NCBI RefSeq assembly: GCF_000955955.1
Contig: NZ_JYJG01000184.1
Location: 1-15,876, forward strand
Source of the DNA: Lentzea aerocolonigenes
GTDB taxonomy: Bacteria > Actinomycetota > Actinomycetes > Mycobacteriales > Pseudonocardiaceae
DNA: 15,876 nt
Direction of reading: 5' to 3'
How positions within the stretch are numbered: the stretch's first letter is position 1; every line of letters starts with the position of its first letter. The position numbers were made by a program, and so were the translations under genes. This document shows, piece after piece, positions 8,484-15,876 of the stretch. Below the pieces are notes generated by a model that saw only the letters and a program-made list of their open reading frames with translations, had not been told where the DNA came from and did no database searches.

Positions 8484-9416
8484 TCAGGCCTTCGCCGCCG
8501 CGGGTGCCGGGGATTGAGATGACACGACCGCCGCCTTGGGCTTGCGGCGGACGAGCATCACCCCGGCGACGGACGCGATCGCACCGACGTAGAGCGGCCA
8601 CCCGGCGGGCTCGCCGAGCACCAGCGCGCCGAGAGCGACCGAGACGATCGGGAAGAGGTAGGTGACGGTGGACGCGACGGTCGGGCCGTCCTTGGTGATC
8701 AGCTGGAAGTTCAGGACGTACGCGAGCCCCGTGCAGATCGGCCCGAGCACGGCGATGGCGACCAGCGCGTCGGTGCGGAAGTGCAGCGGCTGCAGACCGG
8801 CGAACGGCATCGCGACCAGCAGCAACGCACTCGCGGCGGTCAGCTGGGACGCCGCCAGGGTGAGCGGCGGGATGCCCTTGCCGGCCAGGAACTTGCCCAT
8901 GTAGGCGAAGCTCGCGCCGAGGCTGACCGTGCCGACGACGAACGCCACGATGCTGCTCGTGCTGCCGGACGATCCGGCGTTCCACGGCGCCGCGATGATG
9001 ATCGTGCCGACCATGCCGAGCACCACGCCGCCGATCTTGGAGACGGTCAGCTTGCGGTCCTGCCCGAGCACGTACGCGCCGACGATCGTCCACAGCGGCG
9101 TCGTCGAGTTGACCACGCCCGCGACGCTCGACGACCCGCCCTGCTCACCCCAGGCGAAGAGCACCCACGGAATGGCGTTGCCGAGCAGCGCGGCGATCGC
9201 GAGATGCCCCCAGATCGGGCCGAACGACGGCAGTTTCCCGCCCCGGCTGTAAACGAACGGCAGCAGCACGATCGCGCCGAGCACCAGCCGGGCGAACACC
9301 ATCTGCACCGGCGAGAAGGTGAATCCGGCGATTTTGATGAAGAGGAAGACCGAGCCCCAGATGAGGCCGAGCGCGATCAACCTCACCAGGCTCATCCTGG
9401 ACACGGCAGCAGACAT
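8484..9416 (-). CDS. EamA/DMT-family transporter
   Basis: This is a 310-residue membrane protein with about ten hydrophobic segments in two homologous EamA halves (about 10-145 and 160-295). The related repeat ends NSTTPLWTIVGAYVLGQ (103-119) and TYLFPIVSVALGALVLGEP (252-270) carry the conserved proline and Gln/Glu of the drug/metabolite transporter superfamily. A short polar, Ala-rich tail (291-310) should be cytoplasmic. Members usually export amino acids, metabolites or toxic compounds; the substrate cannot be predicted. The ATG at 9414-9416 follows AGGGA six bases upstream; an internal Met8 is a weaker start. It lies 98 bases downstream of a LysR gene on the same strand, a common arrangement in which the regulator controls the exporter, and ends in a strong terminator. 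Export of a product made by the neighbouring genes is possible but not shown. Confidence 0.92.
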   Translation of the reverse strand: MSAAVSRMSLVRLIALGLIWGSVFLFIKIAGFTFSPVQMVFARLVLGAIVLLPFVYSRGGKLPSFGPIWGHLAIAALLGNAIPWVLFAWGEQGGSSSVAGVVNSTTPLWTIVGAYVLGQDRKLTVSKIGGVVLGMVGTIIIAAPWNAGSSGSTSSIVAFVVGTVSLGASFAYMGKFLAGKGIPPLTLAASQLTAASALLLVAMPFAGLQPLHFRTDALVAIAVLGPICTGLAYVLNFQLITKDGPTVASTVTYLFPIVSVALGALVLGEPAGWPLYVGAIASVAGVMLVRRKPKAAVVSSQSPAPAAAKA

Positions 9417-9473
9417 CAGAAATCCCTGTTCCTCACGTTGGAAATCCAGACCGGAGAAGTTCTGCCACGAGCT

Positions 9474-9487
9474 TCACACGCGCGTGA
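9474..9487. promoter_or_regulatory. Candidate LysR-type operator
   Basis: TCAC-ACGCGC-GTGA is a near-perfect palindrome (six of seven positions paired) with the outer T and A characteristic of LysR boxes. It lies in the 98-bp gap between the LysR gene and the transporter gene, about 60 bases before the transporter start. A related longer-range inverted repeat pairs CCTCACG (9431-9437) with CGTGAGG (9483-9489). Binding is untested. Confidence 0.35.
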
Positions 9488-9514
9488 GGTCAGGTCCATC
9501 GAGGTTTTCCACTC

Positions 9515-10450
9515 TCAATCGTGCAGGGAAACTTCACGATCCGCCGCCTTCAGCTCGGCAGCCGCTGTCAACGCGGCGAGCACCGCCGCCAGGTGGGCCG
9601 CCTCCTCGCTCCCCCTGCGCACCGCCGCGAACACGTGCCGGGTCGGCTGCTCGGCGTCGAGCACCCTGATCACCACGTCGTCGCGCGGCCCCGCGTTGAT
9701 GAGCCGCGGCACCAGCGCCAGGCCGAGACCCAGTGCGACCGCGCCCAGCGTCGCCTCCCAGTCGCCGATGTGGTGCACGATCTCGGGCGTGAACCCGGCA
9801 GCGATGCACGCGGCGAACGAGATGTCGCGGCACGTCCCGGTGTTGGAGAAGATCCACGCCTCGTTCGCCAGGTCCGCCAGCCGCACCACGGGCGCGTGCG
9901 CGAGCGGGTGGTCGACGGGCAGGGCGACGTCGAACCGTTCGGCCAGCAGCGCCACGCGGTGGAAGCGGCGGTCGGTCGCGGCCGGGCTGTCCTTGGACTC
10001 GAGGCTCAGCACCACGTCCACGTCACCGCGCACGAGCTGGTCGAACGAGTGCGGCGGATCCGACTCGACGAGCCGCACCACGACGCCGGGGTGGCTGTCG
10101 CGGAGCTCCCTGACCGCGGGCAGCACCAGACCGGACAGCGTCGCCGCGAAGCCCGCGACACGTACCTCTGCCACCGAGCCTTCCGAGTAGGCGAGGAGAT
10201 CCGCCTGGACGCGCTCCAGCTCGGCGAAGATCTCGTTGGCGCGCCTGAGGAGCACGCGGGCGGCGTCCGTGAGACGCACCCGGCGGCCGACCGGTTCGAT
10301 CAGCCGGACGCCCGCTTCCTTCGACAGCGCCACGAGTTGCTGCGACACCGCGGACGGGGTGAGGTGCAGCGCCTGTGCGACGGCGGCGACGGTGCCGCGT
10401 TCGTCGAGCTCGCGCAGCATGCGGAGTTTGCGGACGTCCAGATCACCCAT
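9515..10450 (-). CDS. LysR-family transcriptional regulator
   Basis: The 311-residue product has the LysR layout. It starts with a winged helix-turn-helix (about 5-62, with TVAAVAQALHLTPSAVSQQL at 20-39), followed by a linker helix (62-92) and a two-lobed effector-binding domain (about 93-290). Such proteins bind a small metabolite and switch a neighbouring gene. Two starts are adjacent, GTG at 10453 and ATG at 10450; the ATG has better spacing (five bases) from GAGGGGGAG and is preferred. The gene starts 12 bases after the LLM-oxidoreductase stop, so the two are probably cotranscribed. The transporter gene downstream with an intervening palindrome is the likely target. The many Ala/Val substitutions in the effector lobe give no clue to the ligand. 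Confidence 0.93.
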   Translation of the reverse strand: MGDLDVRKLRMLRELDERGTVAAVAQALHLTPSAVSQQLVALSKEAGVRLIEPVGRRVRLTDAARVLLRRANEIFAELERVQADLLAYSEGSVAEVRVAGFAATLSGLVLPAVRELRDSHPGVVVRLVESDPPHSFDQLVRGDVDVVLSLESKDSPAATDRRFHRVALLAERFDVALPVDHPLAHAPVVRLADLANEAWIFSNTGTCRDISFAACIAAGFTPEIVHHIGDWEATLGAVALGLGLALVPRLINAGPRDDVVIRVLDAEQPTRHVFAAVRRGSEEAAHLAAVLAALTAAAELKAADREVSLHD

Positions 10451-10462
10451 CACGTCTCCCCC

Positions 10463-11374
10463 TCAACGCAGAGTGCCACTGCTCAGGTCAACAATCTCCG
10501 TGGCGATCTGTTCCAGCAGTCCCAGGTAGTGCTCGGCGGGCTTGCGCACCGTCTCGCCCGGATATGTCGTATCCAGAACAATGTGCGTGGCGCCCAACGA
10601 CTTCAGCGCGTGCAGATCGCCGCGCAGCTGCTCGACCGTTCCCTCGCCGAGGATCCGGCCGTGGTCGGGCAACGGCCGGGAGGTGATTCTCAGCTTGATG
10701 CGCGGCACCAGCGCGGGCACCGGCCGTTCGCGCTGCTCGGCGACGCGCTTGAGCTGCGGCATCCCGATCTGCTCCAGATACCCCGGAGGCACCGACGTCG
10801 GATGCCACGCGTCGCCGTACAGGACAGCCCGCCGCATCGCGCCCGTGCTGTGCCCGCCGACCCACACCGGAATCGAACGCGCGGGACGCGGCCCCGTCGC
10901 CACCGGCCCGAACTTCACGTGCGAGCCATCGAATTTCGCTATGTCGTTGGCCCACAACGCCTTCATCGCGCGCAACGACTCGTCCGCGACCCGGCCGCGC
11001 GAGCGGTAGTCGGCTCCGACCGCCGCGAACTCGGCGGGAGCCCAGCCCGCCGCGACGCCCAGTACCAGCCGGCCGCCGCTGAACTGGTCGATGGACGCGG
11101 CCATGCGCGCCATCAGCAGCGGATGCCGGTACGGCAGCACGATGACGGTGGTGCCGAGCTCGATGCGGGTGGTCTGGCCCGCGAGCCACGACAGCGTGGC
11201 GAACGGGTCGTAGAACGGCGCGGGGAAGAGCCGCTCCACGTCCGGCGTGAGCGCGACGTGGTCGGACACCATCGCGAGGTGGTAGCCGAGCTCCTCCAGT
11301 GTCGTCACCCAGCGCAGGATCTCGCCGGGTGCCGCGCGGTCGCCGTAGTTGGGGACGTTGACGCCGAATCGCAT
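10463..11374 (-). CDS. LLM-class oxidoreductase, probably F420-dependent
   Basis: The 303-residue product is a luciferase-like TIM-barrel flavin/deazaflavin enzyme. Marks are MRFGVNVPNYG at the N terminus, SDHV (37-40), LGTTVIVLPYRHP (73-85) with the usual cis-peptide region, the signature DQFSGGRLVLGVAAGW (96-111), and IPVWVGGHS (168-176). This pattern is typical of actinobacterial F420-dependent members, which reduce or oxidise small substrates by hydride transfer; use of FMN cannot be excluded. The ATG at 11372-11374 is chosen because GGGGGAGGAG lies directly upstream and the family starts with this strand. A GTG at 11390-11392 would add six residues and overlap the previous stop. It sits between the fusion regulator and the LysR gene with gaps of 14 and 12 bases, suggesting an operon. 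Its substrate may be linked to the divergent PKS, but there is no direct evidence. Confidence 0.9.
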   Translation of the reverse strand: MRFGVNVPNYGDRAAPGEILRWVTTLEELGYHLAMVSDHVALTPDVERLFPAPFYDPFATLSWLAGQTTRIELGTTVIVLPYRHPLLMARMAASIDQFSGGRLVLGVAAGWAPAEFAAVGADYRSRGRVADESLRAMKALWANDIAKFDGSHVKFGPVATGPRPARSIPVWVGGHSTGAMRRAVLYGDAWHPTSVPPGYLEQIGMPQLKRVAEQRERPVPALVPRIKLRITSRPLPDHGRILGEGTVEQLRGDLHALKSLGATHIVLDTTYPGETVRKPAEHYLGLLEQIATEIVDLSSGTLR

Positions 11375-11388
11375 GTGCTCCTCCCCCG

Positions 11389-11967
11389 TCACGCGGCCAG
11401 GGCGGAGGCGAGCTGCGCCCTGCGGTGGATGCCGAGCTTGCGGTAGATGCTGGTGATGTGCAGCTCGACCGCGCGGACCGACACCCGGAACTGGGTCGCG
11501 ATCTCCCGGTTGGTCTTGCCGCCCACGATCAGCGCGGCGATCCGGTGCTCGTGCGCCGTGAGAGCGCGGCCAGCGACCATCGCGGCACGGGCGATGCGCG
11601 GCCCGTTCTCGATCCGGGAAATCAACGAGTCAGCGGAACTGCCCATAGTGAAACCCAATTGCTGCGGTTCAGGATCGCGGCCGACCGGCAGTTTCAACCC
11701 GCCGACGAGCACGTGCCACTCTCGAATCCGGACGGAGCGCACCAATTTCCCGCGCACATAAGGATCACCGTCGACCAAACGGCGCAATGCCCTGTCATCG
11801 GCCGCTTCGCACAGCATCAGCCCACCCGACTCGTCCGTGTACAGGCCGCCCCCCAGCAGCACGCCCCGCACGGCCAAGTCCTCCCAGTACCTGCGGTGAG
11901 CAGGCCGGGCGTCGCCTAACCGCTCGTCCTCTGTCTCGAACACCATCTCGACCACGAACCTGGCCAT
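11389..11967 (-). CDS. YciI-like domain fused to a LuxR-type helix-turn-helix
   Basis: The 192-residue product has two parts. Residues 1-90 look like a YciI-related alpha-beta barrel: a beta strand MARFVVEMVF, then RPAHRRYWEDLAVRG (21-35) with a candidate conserved His24, GGGLY (39-43) and GDPYVRG (67-73). Residues about 134-190 are a LuxR/FixJ DNA-binding domain with LTAHEHRIAALIVGGKTNREIA (136-157) and VELHITSIYRKLG (167-179). YciI modules are usually small enzymes or ligand binders, so a metabolite-sensing transcription factor is inferred. The ATG at 11965-11967 has GGGGGAGAT about seven bases upstream; sequence further upstream in frame is not protein-like. Leu17 is encoded by TTA (11917-11919). 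It heads the minus-strand unit and is divergent from the PKS, so it probably controls both directions through the shared 242-bp region. Confidence 0.85.
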   Translation of the reverse strand: MARFVVEMVFETEDERLGDARPAHRRYWEDLAVRGVLLGGGLYTDESGGLMLCEAADDRALRRLVDGDPYVRGKLVRSVRIREWHVLVGGLKLPVGRDPEPQQLGFTMGSSADSLISRIENGPRIARAAMVAGRALTAHEHRIAALIVGGKTNREIATQFRVSVRAVELHITSIYRKLGIHRRAQLASALAA

Positions 11968-12209
11968 GTGCGGATCTCCCCCTGCTGGACCGTCATCAAC
12001 CGCTGTAGTGAGTACGCCAGTACAAACTTGAACGCAAGACCGATTTTGAGTGTAGGGCTTCTCGTTCCACCCTGCGAGACCGGTGAACTGCGTAGTGGCG
12101 ACGCACCGGCAATTGCGTACGTTTGGCTTCCAGCGGTCAGCCGTGCTGGCTAAACTTGGCTCCGGGTGCATAGTTGTACTTGAAACCACTTTGAACCCGC
12201 GGGGGGACC
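11968..12209. promoter_or_regulatory. Divergent regulatory region with three ACTTGAAC-like repeats
   Basis: This 242-bp non-coding region separates the fusion regulator and the PKS and must contain both promoters. It is AT-richer than its surroundings. Related direct repeats occur at 12026-12033 (ACTTGAAC), 12178-12186 (ACTTGAAAC) and 12188-12196 (ACTTTGAAC); the last two are adjacent, just before the PKS ribosome site. AGTAC is also doubled at 12011-12015 and 12019-12023. I see no convincing -35/-10 pair; TTCCAG and TAAACT (12128-12133 and 12151-12156, 17-bp spacing) is the least poor plus-strand option. A 61-codon plus-strand frame here has no coding character. Confidence 0.5.
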
Positions 12210-15200
12210 GTGACACACCGCCATGCCTCCATGTCCGACAGATCTCGGGCGACCACCGGTGATACCTCCCGGCAGGTCGCCGTCGCGGGCATGTCCTGCC
12301 GCTTCCCCGGCGCGAGCTCCGTCGCCGCGTACTGGGACCTGCTGACGGGCAACGTCGATGCGATCGACGAGATCCCGTTCGACAGGTTCGACGTGGACGA
12401 GTGGTACTCGCCCGTGCCCGCACCGGGTAGGACGATCTCGCGGCACGGCGGGTTCCTCGCCGACGTGCGCGGGTTCGACGCTGAGTTCTTCGGCATCTCA
12501 CCGCGTGAGGCCCGCGCGATGGACCCGCAGCAACGGCTGCTGCTGGAGGTCGCGTGGGAAGCCTTGGAGGACGCGGGAATCCGGCCGTCCGAGCTCGCCG
12601 GGCGGCGCGTCGGGGTGTTCGTCGGCCAGGCCACCGCCGAGTACGGCAGGGCGGGCCGCACCGCGGGCAACCACGACGTGCGCCACGCGGCGGGCGGTGA
12701 ACTGCGGGCCGTCACGTCCGGCCGGCTCTCCTACGCCTTCGACCTGCGCGGCCCGTCCATCGTCGTCGACACGGCGTGCTCGTCGTCCTTGGTGGCCGTG
12801 CACAACGCCCGGCAGGCGCTGCTGGCCGGGGAGTGCGACCTCGCGATCGCGGCCGGGGTCAACGTGATCCTGCTGCCCGACGACGCGATCGCCTACTCGC
12901 AGGCGTCGATGCTCGCCCCCGACGGGCGGTGCAAGTTCGGATCCGTGAACGCGGACGGGTTCGTGCGCAGCGAGGGCGTCGGCGCGGTGGTGCTGGAACG
13001 GTTACCCGACGCGGTCGCTCACGGCGACCGCGTGCGCGCCGTCCTGCTCGGCAGCGCGATCAGCAACGACGGCAGGGGCAGCGGGCTCCTGCTGCAGCCC
13101 GCCGTGCGCGGTCAGGCCGAGATGCTGTCGGCCGCGTACTCCGATGCCGGACTCGATCCCTCCACTGTGGACTACATCGAGGCGCACGGCACCGGCACGA
13201 GCGTGGGCGACCGGGTCGAGCTCGAAGCCCTGCGCGAGGTCGCCGGGACGGGCCGGGAGCGCCCGTTGCTGCTCGGGTCGGTGAAGAGCAACATCGGGCA
13301 CACCGAGGCGGCGGCGGGCATCGCCGGGTTGATCAAGTCCGTGCTGATCGCCGAGCACCGAGTGGTTCCGGCGTCGCTGCACGCCCGTGTGCAGGCCGAG
13401 ATCCTGACCGGCGGGCCGTTGCAGCTCGTCACGCGCAACCAGGCGCTCAGCGCGGAGAAGCCCGTGCTGGGCGTCAGCTCGTTCGGCATCTCCGGCACCA
13501 ACGTGCACGTCGTGCTCACCGCACCGCCCTCGGCTGTTGTCGTCGAGCCGGCCGAACGTCCGCAGGTGCTCACGCTGTCGGCCAAGTCGGTCGCGGCGTT
13601 GCGTGCCAGTGCGGAGGCCTTCGCCGGATTCCTGGACGGCCCGGTGGCGGATGCCTGCTACACGGCGGCGGCCCGGCGTGATCACCACGAGCACCGGCTC
13701 GCGGTGACGGGAACGGATCGGGCGGAGCTGGTGGCGGGGTTGAAGGCGTTCCTGGATGGGGAGACCACGTCCGGGGAAGCGGCCGAACGACCTCAACTCG
13801 TCTTCCTGTTCCCCGGCCAGGGTTCGCAGTGGATCGGCATGGGCCGTGAGCTGTACGCCGTGTCGCCCCCGTTCCGGGCCGCGCTCGACGAGTGCGACAC
13901 GGCCGTGCGCGAAGAGGCCGGCTGGTCCGTTGTGGACGTTCTGACCGGCGTGGAGCCGTGGCGGGACACCATGGACGTGATCCAGCCGCTGCTGTGGGCC
14001 GTGCAGGTGGCGCTGGCCGCGCACTGGCGGGCGTGGGGCGTCGAGCCGGACATCGTTGTGGGCCACAGCATGGGCGAGGTCGCCGCCGCGCAGATCGCCG
14101 GGGCGTTGTCGGTGCGCGACGCGGCCGCGGTGATCTGCCGCCGCAGCGCGCTCATGCAGGACACCGCGGGCACGGGCGCGATGTTGTGGGCCGAACTGTC
14201 CGCCGAACGCGCGGAGGACCTCCTCGTCCGGTATCGCGGCGAGGTCTGCGTGGCCGCGGACAACTCCCCCGGCACGTGCGTGCTGGCCGGACCGGTGGAG
14301 CTGATGGAGATCGTCGCGGAGGACCTGGCGGAGCTCGCGATCGCGTGCCGGCCGGTGAAGGATGTCGACGTGGCGTCGCACTCGCCGTTGATGGACAAGG
14401 TCGCGAAGGCGTTGCGCGAACAGCTCGACGACCTGCGCCCGCACGCGCCGCAGGTCGACTTCCGGTCCACAGTGGAGTGCGGCAGGCGTGAGCTGGACGC
14501 GCGCTACTGGGCGGACAACGTGCGGCAGACCGTGCGGCTCAGCGACACCCTGCGCCGCGTCCTCGCCGACGCCCCGCACACCGTGGTCCTGGAGATCATC
14601 CTGGAGATCAGCCCGCATCCGGTGCTGCTCAACGCGGTCGGCGAGATCGGCTCCGCGGTGTCCGTGCCATCACTGGTGCGCGGTGAACCCGAGCTCCGCA
14701 CGATCACCTCGGCGCTGGGATCGCTGCACGTCGCGGGCGTGCCGGTCGACTGGGAGACGTGGTTCGGCGGCGGCCGGACCGTGGCGCTGCCCGCCTACCC
14801 GTGGCAGCACCAGGAGTACTGGTTCGAGTCGTTCAGCACGGCCACCGAGATCGTCCGGGAGATCGACACGGCCGCACTGGGCGTCGCGCAAGCCCTGCGC
14901 GGACTGCGGTTCCGGGGCCTCACGCCCCTTCCCGCCGCCGTCCTGCTCGACGCGGTGCTCACGGCCGCGCGCGGTGACCACTCACTGCGCAACGTCCGTT
15001 TCCACGAGCTGGTCACCGTCGATCCGGAGTCCTTGCCGACGCTGACGGTCACGCTGCGACCGGAACGCGCCGGCGTGCGGGCGTTCACCGTCCACGACGA
15101 CGAGGGCAGGCGGTGCGCGAGCGGGGAGCTGGCACGCGGTGCGGAGATCAGCACGATCGAGCTGGAGTGGGCGCTGGAACGGTGCCGCGAGTACGTGCGG

Positions 15201-15876
15201 GACACGGAGTTCCGCGACCTGGCTGCCCGGCACGGCTACGAGTTCGAAGGACCGTTCCGCGCGCTGCGGCAGGCGTGGCGCGGGCAGGACCTGGCGGTGG
15301 CCAGGTTCTCGGCCGACACCAGCACTTCTGTCGTGCTGGAGACAGGTCTGCAGGCCGTGCTGCTCGCGCTGGACTCGTCCGCGGTGCCGCTGGGCGTGGA
15401 CCGGGTGCGAGTCACGGGCCGGGCGAGCGGCGAGTTCTGGGCCGTGGCACGACGGCGGCGCGGCAAGCCCGTGGTCGACGTGCGGCTGTTCGACGCCCGG
15501 CACCAGTGCTTCGCCGAACTGAGCGGCATCACCGTCCGCATCGGGACCCCTGCTCCGTTCGCGCAGCTCAACGGCCTGGTCGCGAAGCTGCTCCGCACTC
15601 GTGCGCCGCGACCGGTCCAGGTACCGGAACCGCGCCGGGAACCGGTCGTGCTCCCCGGCGAACCCGTCCGGGACGTGGTGCTGGGCCACGTCGCGGCCGT
15701 GCTCGGCACGACCCGCGACCGCGTCGACACCCGGCGGGCGTTGCGCGACCTGGGCCTCGACTCGCTGATGGCCGCGCAACTGGCCGCCCGGCTGAAGAAG
15801 TCGCTGGGGAGAACGGTTCCCGCCACGCAGCTGCTCGGAGCGGAGAACGTCGCGGCGCTGGCCGAGGCGATGGCGT
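12210..15876 (+). CDS. Type I polyketide synthase, KS-AT-degenerate DH-ACP (3' incomplete)
   Basis: An open frame of 1,222 codons runs off the right edge. The ketosynthase (about 22-445) has the full triad: DTACSSS with Cys190, EAHGTGT with His326 and NIGHTEAA with His364. The acyltransferase has FPGQGSQW (534-541), GHSMGE with Ser620, and VASH with His724. A double-hotdog DH-like region (about 885-1110) keeps GYEFEGPF (1019-1026) but has Leu899 instead of the catalytic histidine before GLTPLP, and Glu1044 at the usual aspartate. The ACP has LGLDSL with Ser1185. No ketoreductase is seen. The N terminus is only about 21 residues before the KS and has no docking coiled coil. Layout and length recall iterative orsellinate-type synthases such as AviM and CalO5, but a modular enzyme continuing past the window is possible. 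The GTG at 12210 follows GGGGGGA closely; ATG at 12231 is an alternative, and a stop at 12192-12194 limits extension. Leu265 is TTA (13002-13004). Confidence 0.95.
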   Translation, partial: MTHRHASMSDRSRATTGDTSRQVAVAGMSCRFPGASSVAAYWDLLTGNVDAIDEIPFDRFDVDEWYSPVPAPGRTISRHGGFLADVRGFDAEFFGISPREARAMDPQQRLLLEVAWEALEDAGIRPSELAGRRVGVFVGQATAEYGRAGRTAGNHDVRHAAGGELRAVTSGRLSYAFDLRGPSIVVDTACSSSLVAVHNARQALLAGECDLAIAAGVNVILLPDDAIAYSQASMLAPDGRCKFGSVNADGFVRSEGVGAVVLERLPDAVAHGDRVRAVLLGSAISNDGRGSGLLLQPAVRGQAEMLSAAYSDAGLDPSTVDYIEAHGTGTSVGDRVELEALREVAGTGRERPLLLGSVKSNIGHTEAAAGIAGLIKSVLIAEHRVVPASLHARVQAEILTGGPLQLVTRNQALSAEKPVLGVSSFGISGTNVHVVLTAPPSAVVVEPAERPQVLTLSAKSVAALRASAEAFAGFLDGPVADACYTAAARRDHHEHRLAVTGTDRAELVAGLKAFLDGETTSGEAAERPQLVFLFPGQGSQWIGMGRELYAVSPPFRAALDECDTAVREEAGWSVVDVLTGVEPWRDTMDVIQPLLWAVQVALAAHWRAWGVEPDIVVGHSMGEVAAAQIAGALSVRDAAAVICRRSALMQDTAGTGAMLWAELSAERAEDLLVRYRGEVCVAADNSPGTCVLAGPVELMEIVAEDLAELAIACRPVKDVDVASHSPLMDKVAKALREQLDDLRPHAPQVDFRSTVECGRRELDARYWADNVRQTVRLSDTLRRVLADAPHTVVLEIILEISPHPVLLNAVGEIGSAVSVPSLVRGEPELRTITSALGSLHVAGVPVDWETWFGGGRTVALPAYPWQHQEYWFESFSTATEIVREIDTAALGVAQALRGLRFRGLTPLPAAVLLDAVLTAARGDHSLRNVRFHELVTVDPESLPTLTVTLRPERAGVRAFTVHDDEGRRCASGELARGAEISTIELEWALERCREYVRDTEFRDLAARHGYEFEGPFRALRQAWRGQDLAVARFSADTSTSVVLETGLQAVLLALDSSAVPLGVDRVRVTGRASGEFWAVARRRRGKPVVDVRLFDARHQCFAELSGITVRIGTPAPFAQLNGLVAKLLRTRAPRPVQVPEPRREPVVLPGEPVRDVVLGHVAAVLGTTRDRVDTRRALRDLGLDSLMAAQLAARLKKSLGRTVPATQLLGAENVAALAEAMA

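Noticed and set aside
9521..11446. A 641-codon plus-strand frame opposite the LysR and LLM genes
   Set aside because: It is rich in Arg, His, Gln and Asp without motifs, and mirrors two clear minus-strand genes.
11968..12153. A 61-codon plus-strand frame in the divergent regulatory region
   Set aside because: It starts at a GTG with no ribosome site, has no recognisable features, and covers the area needed for promoters and operators.
12128..12156. TTCCAG / TAAACT as a PKS promoter
   Set aside because: The 17-base spacing is right, but both hexamers match poorly and any AT-richer region yields such pairs; it is not annotated as a feature.
11968..12501. A longer YciI-LuxR regulator starting at 12501
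   Set aside because: The added part is antisense to the PKS start and not protein-like. The ATG at 11965-11967 has a good ribosome site and begins the domain strand.
13002..14618. A 538-codon minus-strand frame inside the PKS
   Set aside because: The plus strand encodes KS and AT domains with all catalytic residues in one uninterrupted frame; this is its antisense shadow.
1..15876. CRISPR arrays, tRNA or rRNA genes, insertion sequences and attachment sites
   Set aside because: I read both strands and saw no regularly spaced repeats, tRNA-like cloverleaf, transposase or terminal inverted repeats.

Overview
The window is high-GC actinobacterial chromosome. The signs are C/G-biased third codon positions, GTG starts, a C5-type (glutamate) heme route, an F420-type LLM-family enzyme, a type I polyketide synthase, and TTA codons rare enough to list. 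A Pseudonocardiales-like host is my guess from overall protein flavour, but no marker here proves genus or order.

Layout. (1) Positions 26-8320, all minus strand: seven genes packed without one intergenic base. In transcription order they encode a maleate-isomerase/arylmalonate-decarboxylase-like protein, a class A FAD monooxygenase, an Asp/Glu/hydantoin-racemase-like protein with no cysteine, HemB, HemA, a fused ADP-forming acyl-CoA synthetase, and HemL. HemA, HemL and HemB together convert glutamyl-tRNA to 5-aminolevulinate and then to porphobilinogen. HemC and HemD, needed to continue to tetrapyrroles, are absent here. A candidate leaderless promoter lies just before the first gene. (2) Positions 8430-8462: a strong intrinsic terminator that isolates this operon from the upstream unit. 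(3) Positions 8484-11967, minus strand: a YciI-domain/LuxR-HTH fusion regulator, an LLM-family (probably F420-dependent) oxidoreductase, a LysR regulator and an EamA/DMT transporter. The first three are tightly linked; the transporter follows a 98-bp gap holding a candidate operator. (4) Positions 11968-12209: a 242-bp divergent regulatory region with three ACTT(T)GAA(A)C-like repeats. (5) Positions 12210 to the right edge, plus strand: an incomplete type I PKS with domains KS-AT-degenerate DH-ACP and no KR in the visible part.

How the parts may work together (inference). A glutamate-to-porphobilinogen module has been built into a translationally coupled operon with an oxygenase, two catalytically altered racemase-superfamily proteins and a CoA ligase. 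It sits beside a PKS with its own regulators and exporter. TTA codons occur in hemA, the acyl-CoA synthetase, the fusion regulator and the PKS. That pattern is typical of developmentally controlled specialised metabolism and unexpected for a housekeeping heme operon. Whether both arms form one biosynthetic cluster using 5-aminolevulinate or porphobilinogen as a building block is the main open question.
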